35,475 nt of DNA from Alphaproteobacteria bacterium. GTDB taxonomy: Bacteria; Pseudomonadota; Alphaproteobacteria; Micropepsales; Micropepsaceae. Positions within the stretch are counted from its first letter, which is position 1; each line of letters starts with the position of its first letter. Location: NCBI GenBank assembly GCA_017308375.1, contig JAFKEW010000006.1, positions 2,829 through 38,303 on the forward strand. Direction: 5' to 3'. This document shows, piece after piece, positions 1 through 9,119 of the stretch. The position numbers and the translations under genes were made by a program. The notes under the pieces were generated by a model. It was not told where the DNA came from. It was given only the letters and a program-made list of their open reading frames with translations, and made no database searches.

Positions 1-10
1 GCGGGATTCG

Positions 11-625
11 CTACTTCCGCTCGCGCGCCAGTTCGGCCAGTTGCGCGCGCATCTGTTCGATCTCGCTTTTCAGTTCGGCAATGTCTTCCGATGGCCGGGC
101 CTTCGTTTCGGGTGCGCCATTGGCGTGCGGCGGCTCGTTCGCCGCGGCGCGCGGGTTTTGCATGCCGGGGGCAAAGGGCTGGAACATCTTCATCGCGCGT
201 TCGAACATGGCAAGGTTCTGCCGGGTCAGCGCCTCGATCGCTGTGGTGCCGCCGCCAAAGGCTTCGGCAATGCGGTTCTTCATCGCGTCCTGGTTCTTGG
301 TGAAACTCTCCATGCTCATGTCGAGATAGCCCGGCACAAAGGCCTGCAGGCTGTCGCCATAGAACCGGATCAGGCGGCGCAGAAACTGAATCGGCAACAG
401 GTTCTGGCCCTTGGCCTCTTCCTCGAAAATGATCTGTGTCAGGACGGATCTGGTGATGTCTTCGCCGGTGCGGGCGTCGCGGACTTCGAATTCCTGGCCG
501 TCCTTCACCATCTGGGCCAGATGATCGAGTGTCACGTAACTCGATGTCTGGGTGTTGTAGAGACGGCGGTTCGCATATTTCTTGATGATAATGGGCGTCG
601 CGCCCTCTTTTTGCTCTTCGCTCAC
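11..625 (-). CDS. phaR: PHA synthesis repressor PhaR
   Basis: Cytoplasmic DNA-binding regulator of polyhydroxyalkanoate storage; in the family it represses phasin and synthesis genes and is released by binding PHB granules. The N-terminal PHB_acc_N-type domain is clear (IIIKKYANRRLYN near residues 11-23, then TSSYVTLDHLAQMV), followed by the PHB_acc part with a QFLRRLIRFYGDSLQ segment. The C-terminus is Pro/Ala-rich and ends in a short predicted coiled coil (AELKSEIEQMRAQLAEL). I place the start at a GTG (625), giving 204 residues and beginning VSEEQKEG. The reading frame stays open to an ATG at 751, but those extra 42 residues are atypical and would run into the phaA upstream region. It is divergent from phaA, with 235 bp between them holding a likely PhaR site. 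The assignment is firm; the exact start is less so. Confidence 0.92.
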   Translation of the reverse strand: MSEEQKEGATPIIIKKYANRRLYNTQTSSYVTLDHLAQMVKDGQEFEVRDARTGEDITRSVLTQIIFEEEAKGQNLLPIQFLRRLIRFYGDSLQAFVPGYLDMSMESFTKNQDAMKNRIAEAFGGGTTAIEALTRQNLAMFERAMKMFQPFAPGMQNPRAAANEPPHANGAPETKARPSEDIAELKSEIEQMRAQLAELARERK

Positions 626-689
626 AATAAACCTGTCTGTCCAAGCGTTTCGCAGGCGGACGCCCGCGCCATCCCAGAACGCTAGCTGA

Positions 690-2143
<1,454 letters not shown>

Positions 2144-2205
2144 GCGTACGACGGACACGCGTTGTGTGACTGGGTTTTGGATTTTGGGGATCAGCAGGAG
2201 CTTTT

Positions 2206-2931
2206 ATGACGAAAGTGGCATTGGTGACGGGCGGCACGCGGGGGATTGGTGCTGCCATTTCCGTGGGCCTGAAGAATGCGGGCTACACGGTTGCCGCCAA
2301 TTATGGTGGCAATGACGAGGCCGCGCAGAAGTTCAAGGCGGATACCGGCATTGCCGTGTTCAAATGGGATGTGGGCGATTTCGCCGCCAGCGAGGCGGGG
2401 ATCAAGGCGGTGGAAGCCGCGCTGGGTCCGGTTTCGGTGCTGGTCAACAATGCCGGCATCACCCGCGATGCGATGCTGCACAAGATGACGGCGGAGCAGT
2501 GGCGCCAGGTGGTTTCGGTCAACCTCGATTCCATGTTCAACATGTGCCGCAATGTGATCGACGGCATGCGCGAACGCGGCCACGGCCGCATTATCAACAT
2601 CTCCTCCATCAACGGCCAGAAGGGGCAGATGGGGCAGACCAATTATTCCGCTGCCAAGGCCGGCATCATCGGCTTTACCAAGGCGCTGGCCCAGGAAACC
2701 GCGAAAAAGGGTGTCACCGTCAATGTGATCTGCCCCGGTTATATCGACACCGAAATGGTGCAGGCAGTGCCGCCAAAGGTGCTGGAAGGCATCATCGCCA
2801 CCATTCCGATCGGCCGTCTCGGCAAGGCGGATGAGATCGCGAAAATGACCGTGTTCCTCGCCAGCGAGGATGCGGCCTTCATCACCGGCGCCACCATGAC
2901 GGTCAACGGCGCGCAATATATCGCGGGTTAA
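2206..2931 (+). CDS. phaB: acetoacetyl-CoA reductase (PhaB)
   Basis: NADPH-dependent short-chain dehydrogenase reducing acetoacetyl-CoA to (R)-3-hydroxybutyryl-CoA, the monomer for PHB synthase. It has 241 residues, normal for PhaB. The Rossmann glycine motif TGGTRGIG is at residues 8-15, NNAG near 81-84, the catalytic serine in NISSIN (about S134) and YSAAK at Y147/K151. FITGATMTVNGAQYIAG is the typical PhaB C-terminus. AGGAG at 2196-2200 supports the ATG at 2206. It follows phaA in the same direction but across 172 bp of repeat-bearing DNA, so it may be co-transcribed or have its own promoter. No phaC synthase is in the window. Confidence 0.96.
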   Translation: MTKVALVTGGTRGIGAAISVGLKNAGYTVAANYGGNDEAAQKFKADTGIAVFKWDVGDFAASEAGIKAVEAALGPVSVLVNNAGITRDAMLHKMTAEQWRQVVSVNLDSMFNMCRNVIDGMRERGHGRIINISSINGQKGQMGQTNYSAAKAGIIGFTKALAQETAKKGVTVNVICPGYIDTEMVQAVPPKVLEGIIATIPIGRLGKADEIAKMTVFLASEDAAFITGATMTVNGAQYIAG

Positions 2932-2941
2932 GTGTTCCTTC

Positions 2942-2990
2942 GGGCCCGTCTCTTCGCACCTGTCTCTCGACATGGGCGAAGGGCGGGCCC
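2942..2990 (+). terminator. hairpin after phaB, possible terminator
   Basis: An imperfect inverted repeat pairs GGGCCCG...CTTCGC (2942-2957) with GCGAAGGGCGGGCCC (2976-2990), 11 nt after the phaB stop. The stem is long and GC-rich, but no T-run follows, so intrinsic termination is uncertain. It lies between phaB and the ccm operon. Confidence 0.45.
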
Positions 2991-3014
2991 CATAACCCTC
3001 ATGCCTGCCGCGGG

Positions 3015-3656
3015 ATGAGGATCGCACCTGCCGTGCTTCCGATTTCACAGCTCGATGTTGCAAACCTCGCCTCCATCCGGGGGGAGCGGGTGTTGTTTCG
3101 CGACCTGTCGTTCTCGGCCTTGGCGGGAAGGCCGCTTTGCATCGAAGGGGCCAATGGCGCCGGCAAGACCACGCTCCTGCGCATCCTGGCCGGTTTTCTC
3201 AGCCCCAGTGCCGGAACCATCCGCCTGCGGATGAAGGATGGCGGCGGGACCGCCGATGCCGATCTGCGCGGGCCTTATATCGGCTTCATCGGCCATCGCG
3301 AGGCGTTGAAGTCTCAACTGACGGCGCGGGAAAATCTGGCCTTCTATGCCGCCCTTTATCGCGCGGCGGGCGATCTCGATGCCGCGCTCGCCTGGGCTGG
3401 GCTTGCCCGCGTCGCCGATCTACCGGCGCAATATCTGTCCGCCGGACAGAAGAAGCGGGTGGGGCTTGCCCGGTTGCGGCTTTGCGCCCGCCCGCTCTGG
3501 CTGCTCGACGAGCCGCTGGCGGCGCTCGATCACGCAGGCAAGGCGCTTGTTACCGCGATGATCGCCGAGCATTGCGCAGGCGGCGGCATCGCCATCGTCG
3601 CCACGCATGAGGGGCTGGACCTCGACTGCGCGCAGTTGCGGCTGGGTCTGGCATGA
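3015..3656 (+). CDS. ccmA: heme exporter ATP-binding protein CcmA
   Basis: ATPase of the CcmABCD complex in System I cytochrome c maturation. It drives release of holo-CcmE after heme loading at the periplasmic face. The 213 residues form a compact ABC domain: Walker A GANGAGKT (residues 45-52), signature LSAGQKKRVGLARL, and Walker B LWLLDEPLAALD. RGERVLF near residue 22 and the short length are typical of CcmA. The start is taken at ATG 3015; an in-frame GTG at 3033 is an alternative, and neither has a strong ribosome-binding site. Its last four bases overlap ccmB (ATGA). It heads the ccm operon. Confidence 0.94.
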   Translation: MRIAPAVLPISQLDVANLASIRGERVLFRDLSFSALAGRPLCIEGANGAGKTTLLRILAGFLSPSAGTIRLRMKDGGGTADADLRGPYIGFIGHREALKSQLTARENLAFYAALYRAAGDLDAALAWAGLARVADLPAQYLSAGQKKRVGLARLRLCARPLWLLDEPLAALDHAGKALVTAMIAEHCAGGGIAIVATHEGLDLDCAQLRLGLA

Positions 3657-4318
3657 GCGCGTTCGTCGCCCTTCTTGGCCGCGACATCCGGCTCGCCTTC
3701 CGCGCCGGTGGCGGTGCGATGCTGGCGCTGGCCTTTTTCATCGTCATGGCGGCGCTGATCCCGCTCGGCATCGGGCCGGATCTGAAATTGCTGGCCAAGG
3801 TGGCGGGCGGGGTGGTGTGGTCGGCAGCCCTTCTTGCCGCCCTTCTGTCGCTCGACCGGCTGTTTCAGGCCGACTACGAGGATGGCTCGCTCGATCTGAT
3901 CGCGCTCTCGCCCCTGCCGCTCGAAGCCGCGTCCTTTGCCAAGATCGCGGCGCACTGGCTCACCACCGGCCTGCCGCTGACGGTCGTGTCGCCGCTGCTG
4001 GGTCTTCTTTACGGCCTGCCCCCCGCGGCCTATCCGGCACTGGTGCTTTCGCTTCTGATCGGCACACCGGCCATCAGCGCCATCGGAGCCGTCGGCGCCA
4101 GCCTGACCTTGCCGGTGCGCCGGGGTGGGCTGATCCTGCCGCTTCTGGTCCTGCCGCTGGTCACACCGGCGCTGATTTTCGGGGCCGGCGCCATTTCCGC
4201 CGCGCTTAACGGGTTATCCAACGGGGCGTTCGGGCTTTTGTGTGCCTTTTCTTTCGTGGCCGTCATCGTGTCGCCATTCATTACCGCCTTTGCCGTGCGG
4301 CCCAATCTCGCAGGCTGA
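3653..4318 (+). CDS. ccmB: heme exporter membrane protein CcmB
   Basis: Inner-membrane subunit that pairs with the CcmA ATPase in cytochrome c maturation. The 221 residues show about six hydrophobic segments and start MSAFVALLGRDIRLAFRAGGG, the usual CcmB opening. The motif LDRLFQADYEDGSLD near residues 66-80 is characteristic of the family. The ATG overlaps the ccmA stop by 4 nt, so translation is probably coupled. A 47-nt gap separates it from ccmC. Family, position and length all agree. Confidence 0.94.
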   Translation: MSAFVALLGRDIRLAFRAGGGAMLALAFFIVMAALIPLGIGPDLKLLAKVAGGVVWSAALLAALLSLDRLFQADYEDGSLDLIALSPLPLEAASFAKIAAHWLTTGLPLTVVSPLLGLLYGLPPAAYPALVLSLLIGTPAISAIGAVGASLTLPVRRGGLILPLLVLPLVTPALIFGAGAISAALNGLSNGAFGLLCAFSFVAVIVSPFITAFAVRPNLAG

Positions 4319-4365
4319 CGGCACGCTCCTCTGCCTTATAGTCCGGGCCACCAGAAGGATTTTCG

Positions 4366-5088
4366 ATGTTCCAATACGCCAATCCGGCGCGGTTCATGGC
4401 TTTGAGCGGCAGGGTCCTGCCCTGGCTCGCCGTGGCTGCCGGCCTGCTGCTGGCGGCGGGGCTCTATCTCGGGCTGATCGCCTCGCCCCCCGACTATCAG
4501 CAGGGCGACACGGTGCGCATCATGTATGTGCACGTACCGGCGGCGTGGTGCGCGATGATGATCTATGCGCTGATGGCGCTGTCGGCCGCGATCGGTCTCA
4601 TCAACCGGCATCCGCTGGCCGATCTCGCGGCCAAGACGGCGGCCCCGCTGGGTGCGCTCTTCACCGCGCTTGCGCTCATCACCGGCTCGCTCTGGGGCAA
4701 GCCGATGTGGGGGGCGTGGTGGGTGTGGGACGGGCGGCTGACCTCGTTCCTGATCCTGCTGTTCCTTTATCTCGGCTATATCGCGCTGTGGAACGCGATC
4801 GAGGATGAAGTCCCCGCCGCGCGCGCCACCGCCGTTCTCGCCATTGTCGGCGCGGTGAACCTGCCGATCATCGAATTCTCCGTGCGCTGGTGGACCACCC
4901 TGCATCAGGGCGAAAGCATCATCCGCGCCGGCGGCCCGTCGATTGCGGCGGTGTTTCTGTGGCCGCTGTTCCTCATGGCGCTTGGCTACACGCTGTTGTT
5001 CTTCACCCTGTGGATTGTGCGTATACGGACGGAGATTCTTGCCCGCCGTGCGCGCAGCCTGATCCTGGCGGAAGGCGGTGCCGCGTGA
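4366..5088 (+). CDS. ccmC: heme-handling protein CcmC
   Basis: Inner-membrane heme-handling protein that presents heme to CcmE in the periplasm. The 240 residues have six membrane segments. The tryptophan-rich heme-binding motif WGAWWVWD lies at residues 115-122, and the two flanking periplasmic histidines are H56 (VHVPAAW) and H180 (TTLHQG), matching the known axial ligand positions. An AGAAGGA stretch about 10 nt upstream supports the ATG at 4366. The stop overlaps the GTG of ccmD. The ccm genes for E, F and H are not in this window and must lie elsewhere. Confidence 0.96.
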   Translation: MFQYANPARFMALSGRVLPWLAVAAGLLLAAGLYLGLIASPPDYQQGDTVRIMYVHVPAAWCAMMIYALMALSAAIGLINRHPLADLAAKTAAPLGALFTALALITGSLWGKPMWGAWWVWDGRLTSFLILLFLYLGYIALWNAIEDEVPAARATAVLAIVGAVNLPIIEFSVRWWTTLHQGESIIRAGGPSIAAVFLWPLFLMALGYTLLFFTLWIVRIRTEILARRARSLILAEGGAA

Positions 5089-5240
5089 ATGCGTTTTTCG
5101 CCATGGGCGGTTATGCCGCCTTTGTCTGGCCGGCTTATGCGGTGTCGCTGCTGGGGCTTGGCGCCGCAATCGGGATTTCGCTTGCGCAATATCGCCGGGC
5201 ACGGGCCCGTCTTGCGCGGCTGGAAGCGGGCAAAGTTTGA
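5085..5240 (+). CDS. ccmD: heme exporter small subunit CcmD
   Basis: Small single-pass membrane protein that holds CcmE to the CcmABC complex and is needed for its release. It has only 51 residues, starting at a GTG that overlaps the ccmC stop (GTGA). The sequence shows MGGYAAFVWPAYAVSLLGL, the family's Tyr/Phe-Val/Trp-Pro-Ala-Tyr signature and transmembrane helix, then a basic tail (QYRRARARLARLEAGK). An internal ATG at 5103 would give 45 residues, but the GTG fits the overlap pattern seen across this operon. Its stop overlaps the TTG of ccmG. Confidence 0.88.
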   Translation: MNAFFAMGGYAAFVWPAYAVSLLGLGAAIGISLAQYRRARARLARLEAGKV

Positions 5241-5806
5241 AACGGCTGCTTTATATTATTCCGGCGCTGGCCTTCGCCGTTCTGGCGGTGGCGCTATTTT
5301 ATGGCCTGGTCCGCCCGCACGCGCCGAACGAATTGCCGTCCGTGCTGGTGAACAAACCTGTTCCGGCCGTCACCCTTCCGGGGCTCGATCAGGTGGCGCC
5401 TGGCCTCGCACCGGCCGATTTCGCGCAAGGCCGCGTCACGGTCCTGAATGTCTGGGCCTCGTGGTGCGCGCCCTGCCGGGTGGAGGCACCGCTGCTGGAC
5501 CGGCTGGCTGAAGACAAATCCATCGCGCTGTTCGGTCTCGTCTACAAGGACAAGCCTGCGAACGCGCGCGCCTTCCTGGCTGAGATGGGCAATCCCTTTT
5601 CGCGTATCGGCCTCGATGCCAGCGGCGATGCCGGCATCGAATGGGGCATCTATGGCGTGCCGGAAACCTTCGTCATCGACGGACAGGGGATCGTGCGTGC
5701 ACGGATCGTCGGTGCGCTGACGGATGACGGAAAATTCACGGGCGATCTTCTGCCGGCCATCGCCGATGCCAAACGGCTGACGCGAGAGAATACACCTGCC
5801 CCCTGA
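5237..5806 (+). CDS. ccmG: thiol:disulfide interchange protein CcmG/DsbE
   Basis: Membrane-anchored periplasmic thioredoxin that reduces the CXXCH cysteines of apocytochrome c before heme ligation. It has 189 residues from a TTG start overlapping the ccmD stop (TTGA): a basic N-terminus, an anchor helix (residues 4-24), then a thioredoxin fold. The redox motif is WCAPC with C77 and C80, and the cis-proline loop is VPETFV (P142). GIYGVPET and the acidic surroundings are typical of CcmG. The frame is open further upstream, but that extension overlaps ccmC and ccmD and lacks an anchor, so the TTG is preferred. It is the last recognisable gene of the ccm run. Confidence 0.92.
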   Translation: MKRLLYIIPALAFAVLAVALFYGLVRPHAPNELPSVLVNKPVPAVTLPGLDQVAPGLAPADFAQGRVTVLNVWASWCAPCRVEAPLLDRLAEDKSIALFGLVYKDKPANARAFLAEMGNPFSRIGLDASGDAGIEWGIYGVPETFVIDGQGIVRARIVGALTDDGKFTGDLLPAIADAKRLTRENTPAP

Positions 5807-5848
5807 TCCGTTGAGAGTTTGGTAAACAATCTCTGAAATCTTTGGCGC

Positions 5849-6124
5849 ATGCAGATCAGCAACGCCAATCTTCTCGCCGCACAGGCCGCATCCCAGGCTG
5901 TATCCCATGGCGCGCAGAAGCCGCAGCCGGCCGGATTTTCCGGTGCCTTGCGTGAGGTCGATATCTTCAAACCGCAAACAGCAACAAAACCGGCCGCGTT
6001 TTCACCACCGGCTTTCGATGCGGCACCGGCGCAAACACCCGCTGCGGAAGCTGCGGTACAGGCGGCCGACGCGCCGCCGGAACGGCCCCGGCCGCCGGGC
6101 AGTTTGATCGATATCCGGGTTTAG
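5849..6124 (+). CDS. small Pro/Ala-rich hypothetical protein
   Basis: Predicted 91-residue protein of unknown function. The N-terminus (MQISNANLLAAQAASQAV) is an amphipathic, Ala/Gln-rich helix; the rest is low-complexity Pro/Ala/Gln sequence ending GSLIDIRV, probably disordered. No signal peptide or membrane segment is visible. No strong ribosome-binding site precedes the ATG. It lies 42 nt after ccmG in the same direction and is convergent with the MarR-type gene. I do not recognise a named family; codon usage is similar to the neighbours, which supports it being real. Confidence 0.6.
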   Translation: MQISNANLLAAQAASQAVSHGAQKPQPAGFSGALREVDIFKPQTATKPAAFSPPAFDAAPAQTPAAEAAVQAADAPPERPRPPGSLIDIRV

Positions 6125-6180
6125 ATTCAGGCTCTTAGGGTAACAGGCGCGGGGAGGTGCCCGCTGTCCCTTGCGCCCTG

Positions 6181-6696
6181 TCAGTTGTGGCGGCGGCGGG
6201 CTTTGCGCCGCGGCTTGGCGGCAACGGGTTCTTCGCCGAGCGTTCCGGCTGCGGATGCGATTGTCGCGAGTGAGCGGACAAAGCGCGTGCGCTCCGCCGG
6301 CGGCAGCGCTTCCAGCAGCGCACGCTCCGCCCGGTCCGTCGCGTTGCGTGCAACACGCAGCGCCTTGCGGCCGGCAGAACTGATGGCAACGGCATTGGCG
6401 CGTGCATCTTCTTCGGTGCGTTCGCGCGTGACCAATCCCTTGTCCAGCATCCGTCTTACCATTTCGGCCAAGGTCGAACGGTCGATGCCGGTGGTTTCCA
6501 CCAGCGCGGTCTGACTGATGCCGTCATTGCCTTCTAATGCGGCAAGCACGGTGAATTGCTGTTTGGTCAATTCGCTCGATCCCGCTTCGCGTGCATAGAG
6601 ATCGCCGAAATACTGCTGACAACGCCGGATAAGATGCGACGGGGCTTCTGCCAGCTCGAACCCCCCGTTCGGTCTGCGAGGACCTTTGGACGTCAT
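6181..6696 (-). CDS. MarR-family transcriptional regulator
   Basis: Predicted 171-residue cytoplasmic winged-helix regulator. The helix-turn-helix covers about residues 59-83 (GISQTALVETTGIDRSTLAEM), followed by the wing GLVTRERTEEDARANAV with the D-x-R characteristic of MarR proteins. Helices before and after (HLIRRCQQYFGDLYA; ERALLEALPPAERTRFV) would form the dimer interface. The C-terminus ends in an unusual basic tail (KPRRKARRRHN) that may add nonspecific DNA contacts. It is divergent from the Nudix gene with 263 bp between them, so it may control itself or that gene. Ligand and targets cannot be read from sequence. Confidence 0.88.
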   Translation of the reverse strand: MTSKGPRRPNGGFELAEAPSHLIRRCQQYFGDLYAREAGSSELTKQQFTVLAALEGNDGISQTALVETTGIDRSTLAEMVRRMLDKGLVTRERTEEDARANAVAISSAGRKALRVARNATDRAERALLEALPPAERTRFVRSLATIASAAGTLGEEPVAAKPRRKARRRHN

Positions 6697-6872
6697 GAAC
6701 CACCCCTAAGCCCGGACGAGCACCGCAATTCTGCCAACGCTCGTTTCGTGTGCACCGGCCGATGAAGAAGACTTTCCGCGTTACATCGGATCAACGCCGC
6801 GCTTGGCCCGCGCGGCCGAGACCTTAGACGAAAGAATGGCGCGGCGACAACTCTTTCTGCGCACCGGACCGG

Positions 6873-6905
6873 CTGAATCTTTGCTCTCTGGAATGAATCT
6901 TTGCT
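6873..6905. repeat. 12-bp direct repeat, 21-bp period
   Basis: TGAATCTTTGCT occurs exactly at 6873-6884 and 6894-6905, two helical turns apart, in the divergent region between the MarR-type and Nudix genes. The spacing is what a regulator binding one face of the helix would need. The repeat is seen; any operator role is inferred. Confidence 0.4.
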
Positions 6906-6959
6906 TGCAATGCGTTTCGCGCCTTTCGCCACCCCGCCGCTTGCGGCACAGTTCGTTCC

Positions 6960-7529
6960 ATGTCTGACGACCGAAAATTCTTTCCCCCCGCACCGGGTCC
7001 GCATTTTGTTCGCAAATTTCCCCAGGGCGAAACCGTAGAACGCTATGTCTGCGGCCAATGTGGTCACATCCATTACACCAATCCGAAAATCGTTGTCGGC
7101 TCTGTGGTTGTGCACGAAGGGCGCATTCTGATGTGCCGCCGCGCCATAGAGCCGCGCAAAGGTTATTGGACACTTCCTGCCGGTTATCTGGAAGAAAATG
7201 AAACACCCGAAGACGGTGCGCGCCGCGAAGCGATGGAAGAAGCCTGTGCCGATATCGTGCTGGATCGTTTACTGGCCGTTTACAGCGTTGCGCGCATCAG
7301 TCAGGTGCAATTGATGTATCGCGCCAGATTGGGTGCACCGCATATTGCGGCCGGGCCGGAAAGCGAAGCGGTGCAACTCTTTGCCTGGGACGACATTCCG
7401 TGGACGGAGATTGCGTTCCCCAGCGTGCATTGGGCGCTCAATCACTACCATCAGACGAAAGACGATACGCATTTCGCGCCGTTCGCAAATCCGCCCGGCG
7501 AAACCGGCAACGCGCGCCGCGCGCGGTGA
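6960..7529 (+). CDS. Nudix hydrolase with partial zinc ribbon
   Basis: Cytosolic pyrophosphohydrolase of the Nudix superfamily; substrate unknown, possibly ADP-ribose or another nucleotide sugar by resemblance. The 189 residues contain an N-terminal knuckle CGQCGHIHYTNPK (C31, C34) and a Nudix box from G75: GYLEENE, then REAMEEACA with the metal-binding glutamates E93/E94. Family members of this layout usually have two CxxC knuckles; here the first is replaced by a Pro-rich stretch, so the ribbon may not bind zinc. WTLPAGYLE before the box is typical. It is divergent from the MarR-type gene and convergent with yciB. Confidence 0.9.
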   Translation: MSDDRKFFPPAPGPHFVRKFPQGETVERYVCGQCGHIHYTNPKIVVGSVVVHEGRILMCRRAIEPRKGYWTLPAGYLEENETPEDGARREAMEEACADIVLDRLLAVYSVARISQVQLMYRARLGAPHIAAGPESEAVQLFAWDDIPWTEIAFPSVHWALNHYHQTKDDTHFAPFANPPGETGNARRAR

Positions 7530-7557
7530 TCGCCTGTCAGGGTATTGGCGCAAGAGC

Positions 7558-7573
7558 GGATTCAGCGGAATCC
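7558..7573. terminator. short hairpin between convergent genes
   Basis: GGATTC-AGCG-GAATCC forms a perfect 6-bp stem with a 4-nt loop, between the Nudix stop (7529) and the yciB stop (7584). On the plus strand TGGTTTCATTCTAATTTT follows, a weak T-rich tail. It could end the Nudix transcript. The structure is modest. Confidence 0.35.
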
Positions 7574-7583
7574 TGGTTTCATT

Positions 7584-8162
7584 CTAATTTTCGTCCCGGC
7601 GCAATTCGTATTTCTGCACCAGGGGCGTTTGCGCAAGTGCGAACACGACGAAGATCGGCAGCACCGCCCAGACCTTGAAATTGACCCAGACCTCGGTCGA
7701 GAAGCTCCGCCACACGATCTCGTTCAGAACCGCAAGAAAGAGAAAGAACAGGCCCCAGCGCCAGGTCAGCTTGCGCCAGCCTTCTTCGGTCAGATCGAAG
7801 GCTTGCGTGAAGATGTATTTGATGAACAGACGGTTGAATTTCAGTCCGCCGATCAGCGTGAAGCCAAACAGCGCGTAAAGTACGGTCGGCTTCATTTTGA
7901 TGAAGGTATCGTTCTTCAGATAAATCGTCAGTCCACCGAACACCAGCACCAGGAACGCGGTGAACAGCGGCATCACGCCCAGCCGCCGTTCCAGCCAATA
8001 GCCCACCCCAAGCGCAATCAGGATCGCCACCATGAAAACGCCGGTGGCGACATAAATGCCGGCCATCTCAAAGGCGGCGAAGAACAGCAGCAGCGGCCCC
8101 AGATCCAGCGCCAGTCTTTTGCCCGGCGAAAGGGGCGGGTGTGCCGCGATCACATCACTCAT
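7584..8162 (-). CDS. yciB: inner-membrane septation protein YciB (IspZ)
   Basis: Polytopic inner-membrane protein of the YciB/intracellular septation A family, linked to cell envelope synthesis and septation; its biochemical role is unclear. The 192 residues show about five to six hydrophobic helices. Conserved segments include LDLGPLLLFF near the N-terminus, TLIGGLKFNRLFIKY, and TEEGWRKLTWRW with NEIVWR. The gene starts 6 nt after ftsY ends, so it is the last gene of the dapF-mtaB-ftsY-yciB operon. Length and motifs match the family well. Confidence 0.92.
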   Translation of the reverse strand: MSDVIAAHPPLSPGKRLALDLGPLLLFFAAFEMAGIYVATGVFMVAILIALGVGYWLERRLGVMPLFTAFLVLVFGGLTIYLKNDTFIKMKPTVLYALFGFTLIGGLKFNRLFIKYIFTQAFDLTEEGWRKLTWRWGLFFLFLAVLNEIVWRSFSTEVWVNFKVWAVLPIFVVFALAQTPLVQKYELRRDEN

Positions 8163-8168
8163 CTGCCG

Positions 8169-9119
8169 TCACCTGCTTGCTCCGATCAGGGCGCGCGCGA
8201 AAGTCTGCGCCTGAAATGGTTGCAAATCCTCTGCCGCCTCGCCCACGCCGATAAAGTGGATCGGCAGGCCGAACTTGGCGGCCAGCGCCACCAGAATCCC
8301 ACCTTTTGCGGTTCCATCCAGCTTGGTCATGACAAGGCCGGTCAACGGAATGGTCGCTTTGAACGCCTCGACCTGCGAGATCGCGTTCTGGCCGGTGGTG
8401 GCGTCCAGCACCAGAAGGGCGGCGTGGGGTGCGGCCGGATCCAGCTTCTTGATCACGCGGACGATTTTTTCCAGTTCCGCCATCAGCCCGGCCTTGTTCT
8501 GCAGCCGGCCTGCGGTGTCGATCAGAACCACATCGGCGCCCGTGGCCCGCGCCCGCTCAATGGCGTCGAAGGCAAGGCCCGCCGCATCGGCGCCGGCATT
8601 GCGGGCCACCACTTCGGCTCCGGTGCGGTCGCCCCAGATCTGAAGCTGCTCGATCGCGGCGGCGCGGAAGGTGTCGCCCGCGGCCAGCACCACCTTGCGC
8701 CCCTCATCGGCCAGGAATTTGGCCAGCTTGCCGATGGTGGTGGTCTTGCCGGTGCCGTTCACCCCCGCCACCAGAATGACGAAGGGCCGCGCCGAACCAT
8801 CGATGGAGAGCGGATGCTCCACCGGCCGCAGGATATTGGCGATCTCCTCGGCCAGCACGGTGCGGATTTCGTCTTCCGATATTTCCTTGTCGTAGCGGCC
8901 TTTGCCCACGGCGGCGGCCAGTTGCGCCGCGGTTGCGGCGCCCAGATCGGCGCGGATCAGGGCTTCTTCGAGCTGTTCCAGGGTTTCGGCGTCCAGCTTC
9001 TTCTTGGCGAAGATGCCGGTGATGTTGCCGCCCAGATTGGCGGCGCTGCGCGAAAGCCCGGCGCTTAGCCGCTCCATGAAGGTGGGTGGCGGTGGCTTTT
9101 CCCCGAATGTTCTGATCAT
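8169..9119 (-). CDS. ftsY: signal recognition particle receptor FtsY
   Basis: GTPase receptor that docks the SRP-ribosome complex at the membrane for cotranslational insertion. The 316 residues lack the long acidic A domain of enterobacteria and begin almost directly at the N domain ([16 protein letters not shown]), as in many alphaproteobacteria. The G domain shows GVNGTGKT (119-126), [16 protein letters not shown] (201-205), [10 protein letters not shown] (265-274) and a C-terminal [12 protein letters not shown]. The ATG overlaps the mtaB stop by 4 nt. Its partner Ffh is encoded about 8 kb away on the other strand. Confidence 0.97.
   Translation of the reverse strand: MIRTFGEKPPPPTFMERLSAGLSRSAANLGGNITGIFAKKKLDAETLEQLEEALIRADLGAATAAQLAAAVGKGRYDKEISEDEIRTVLAEEIANILRPVEHPLSIDGSARPFVILVAGVNGTGKTTTIGKLAKFLADEGRKVVLAAGDTFRAAAIEQLQIWGDRTGAEVVARNAGADAAGLAFDAIERARATGADVVLIDTAGRLQNKAGLMAELEKIVRVIKKLDPAAPHAALLVLDATTGQNAISQVEAFKATIPLTGLVMTKLDGTAKGGILVALAAKFGLPIHFIGVGEAAEDLQPFQAQTFARALIGASR

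Noticed and set aside
7545..9068. A 507-codon plus-strand frame opposite yciB and ftsY
   Set aside because: yciB and ftsY are unmistakable; this frame is Gln/Arg/His-rich with no motif.
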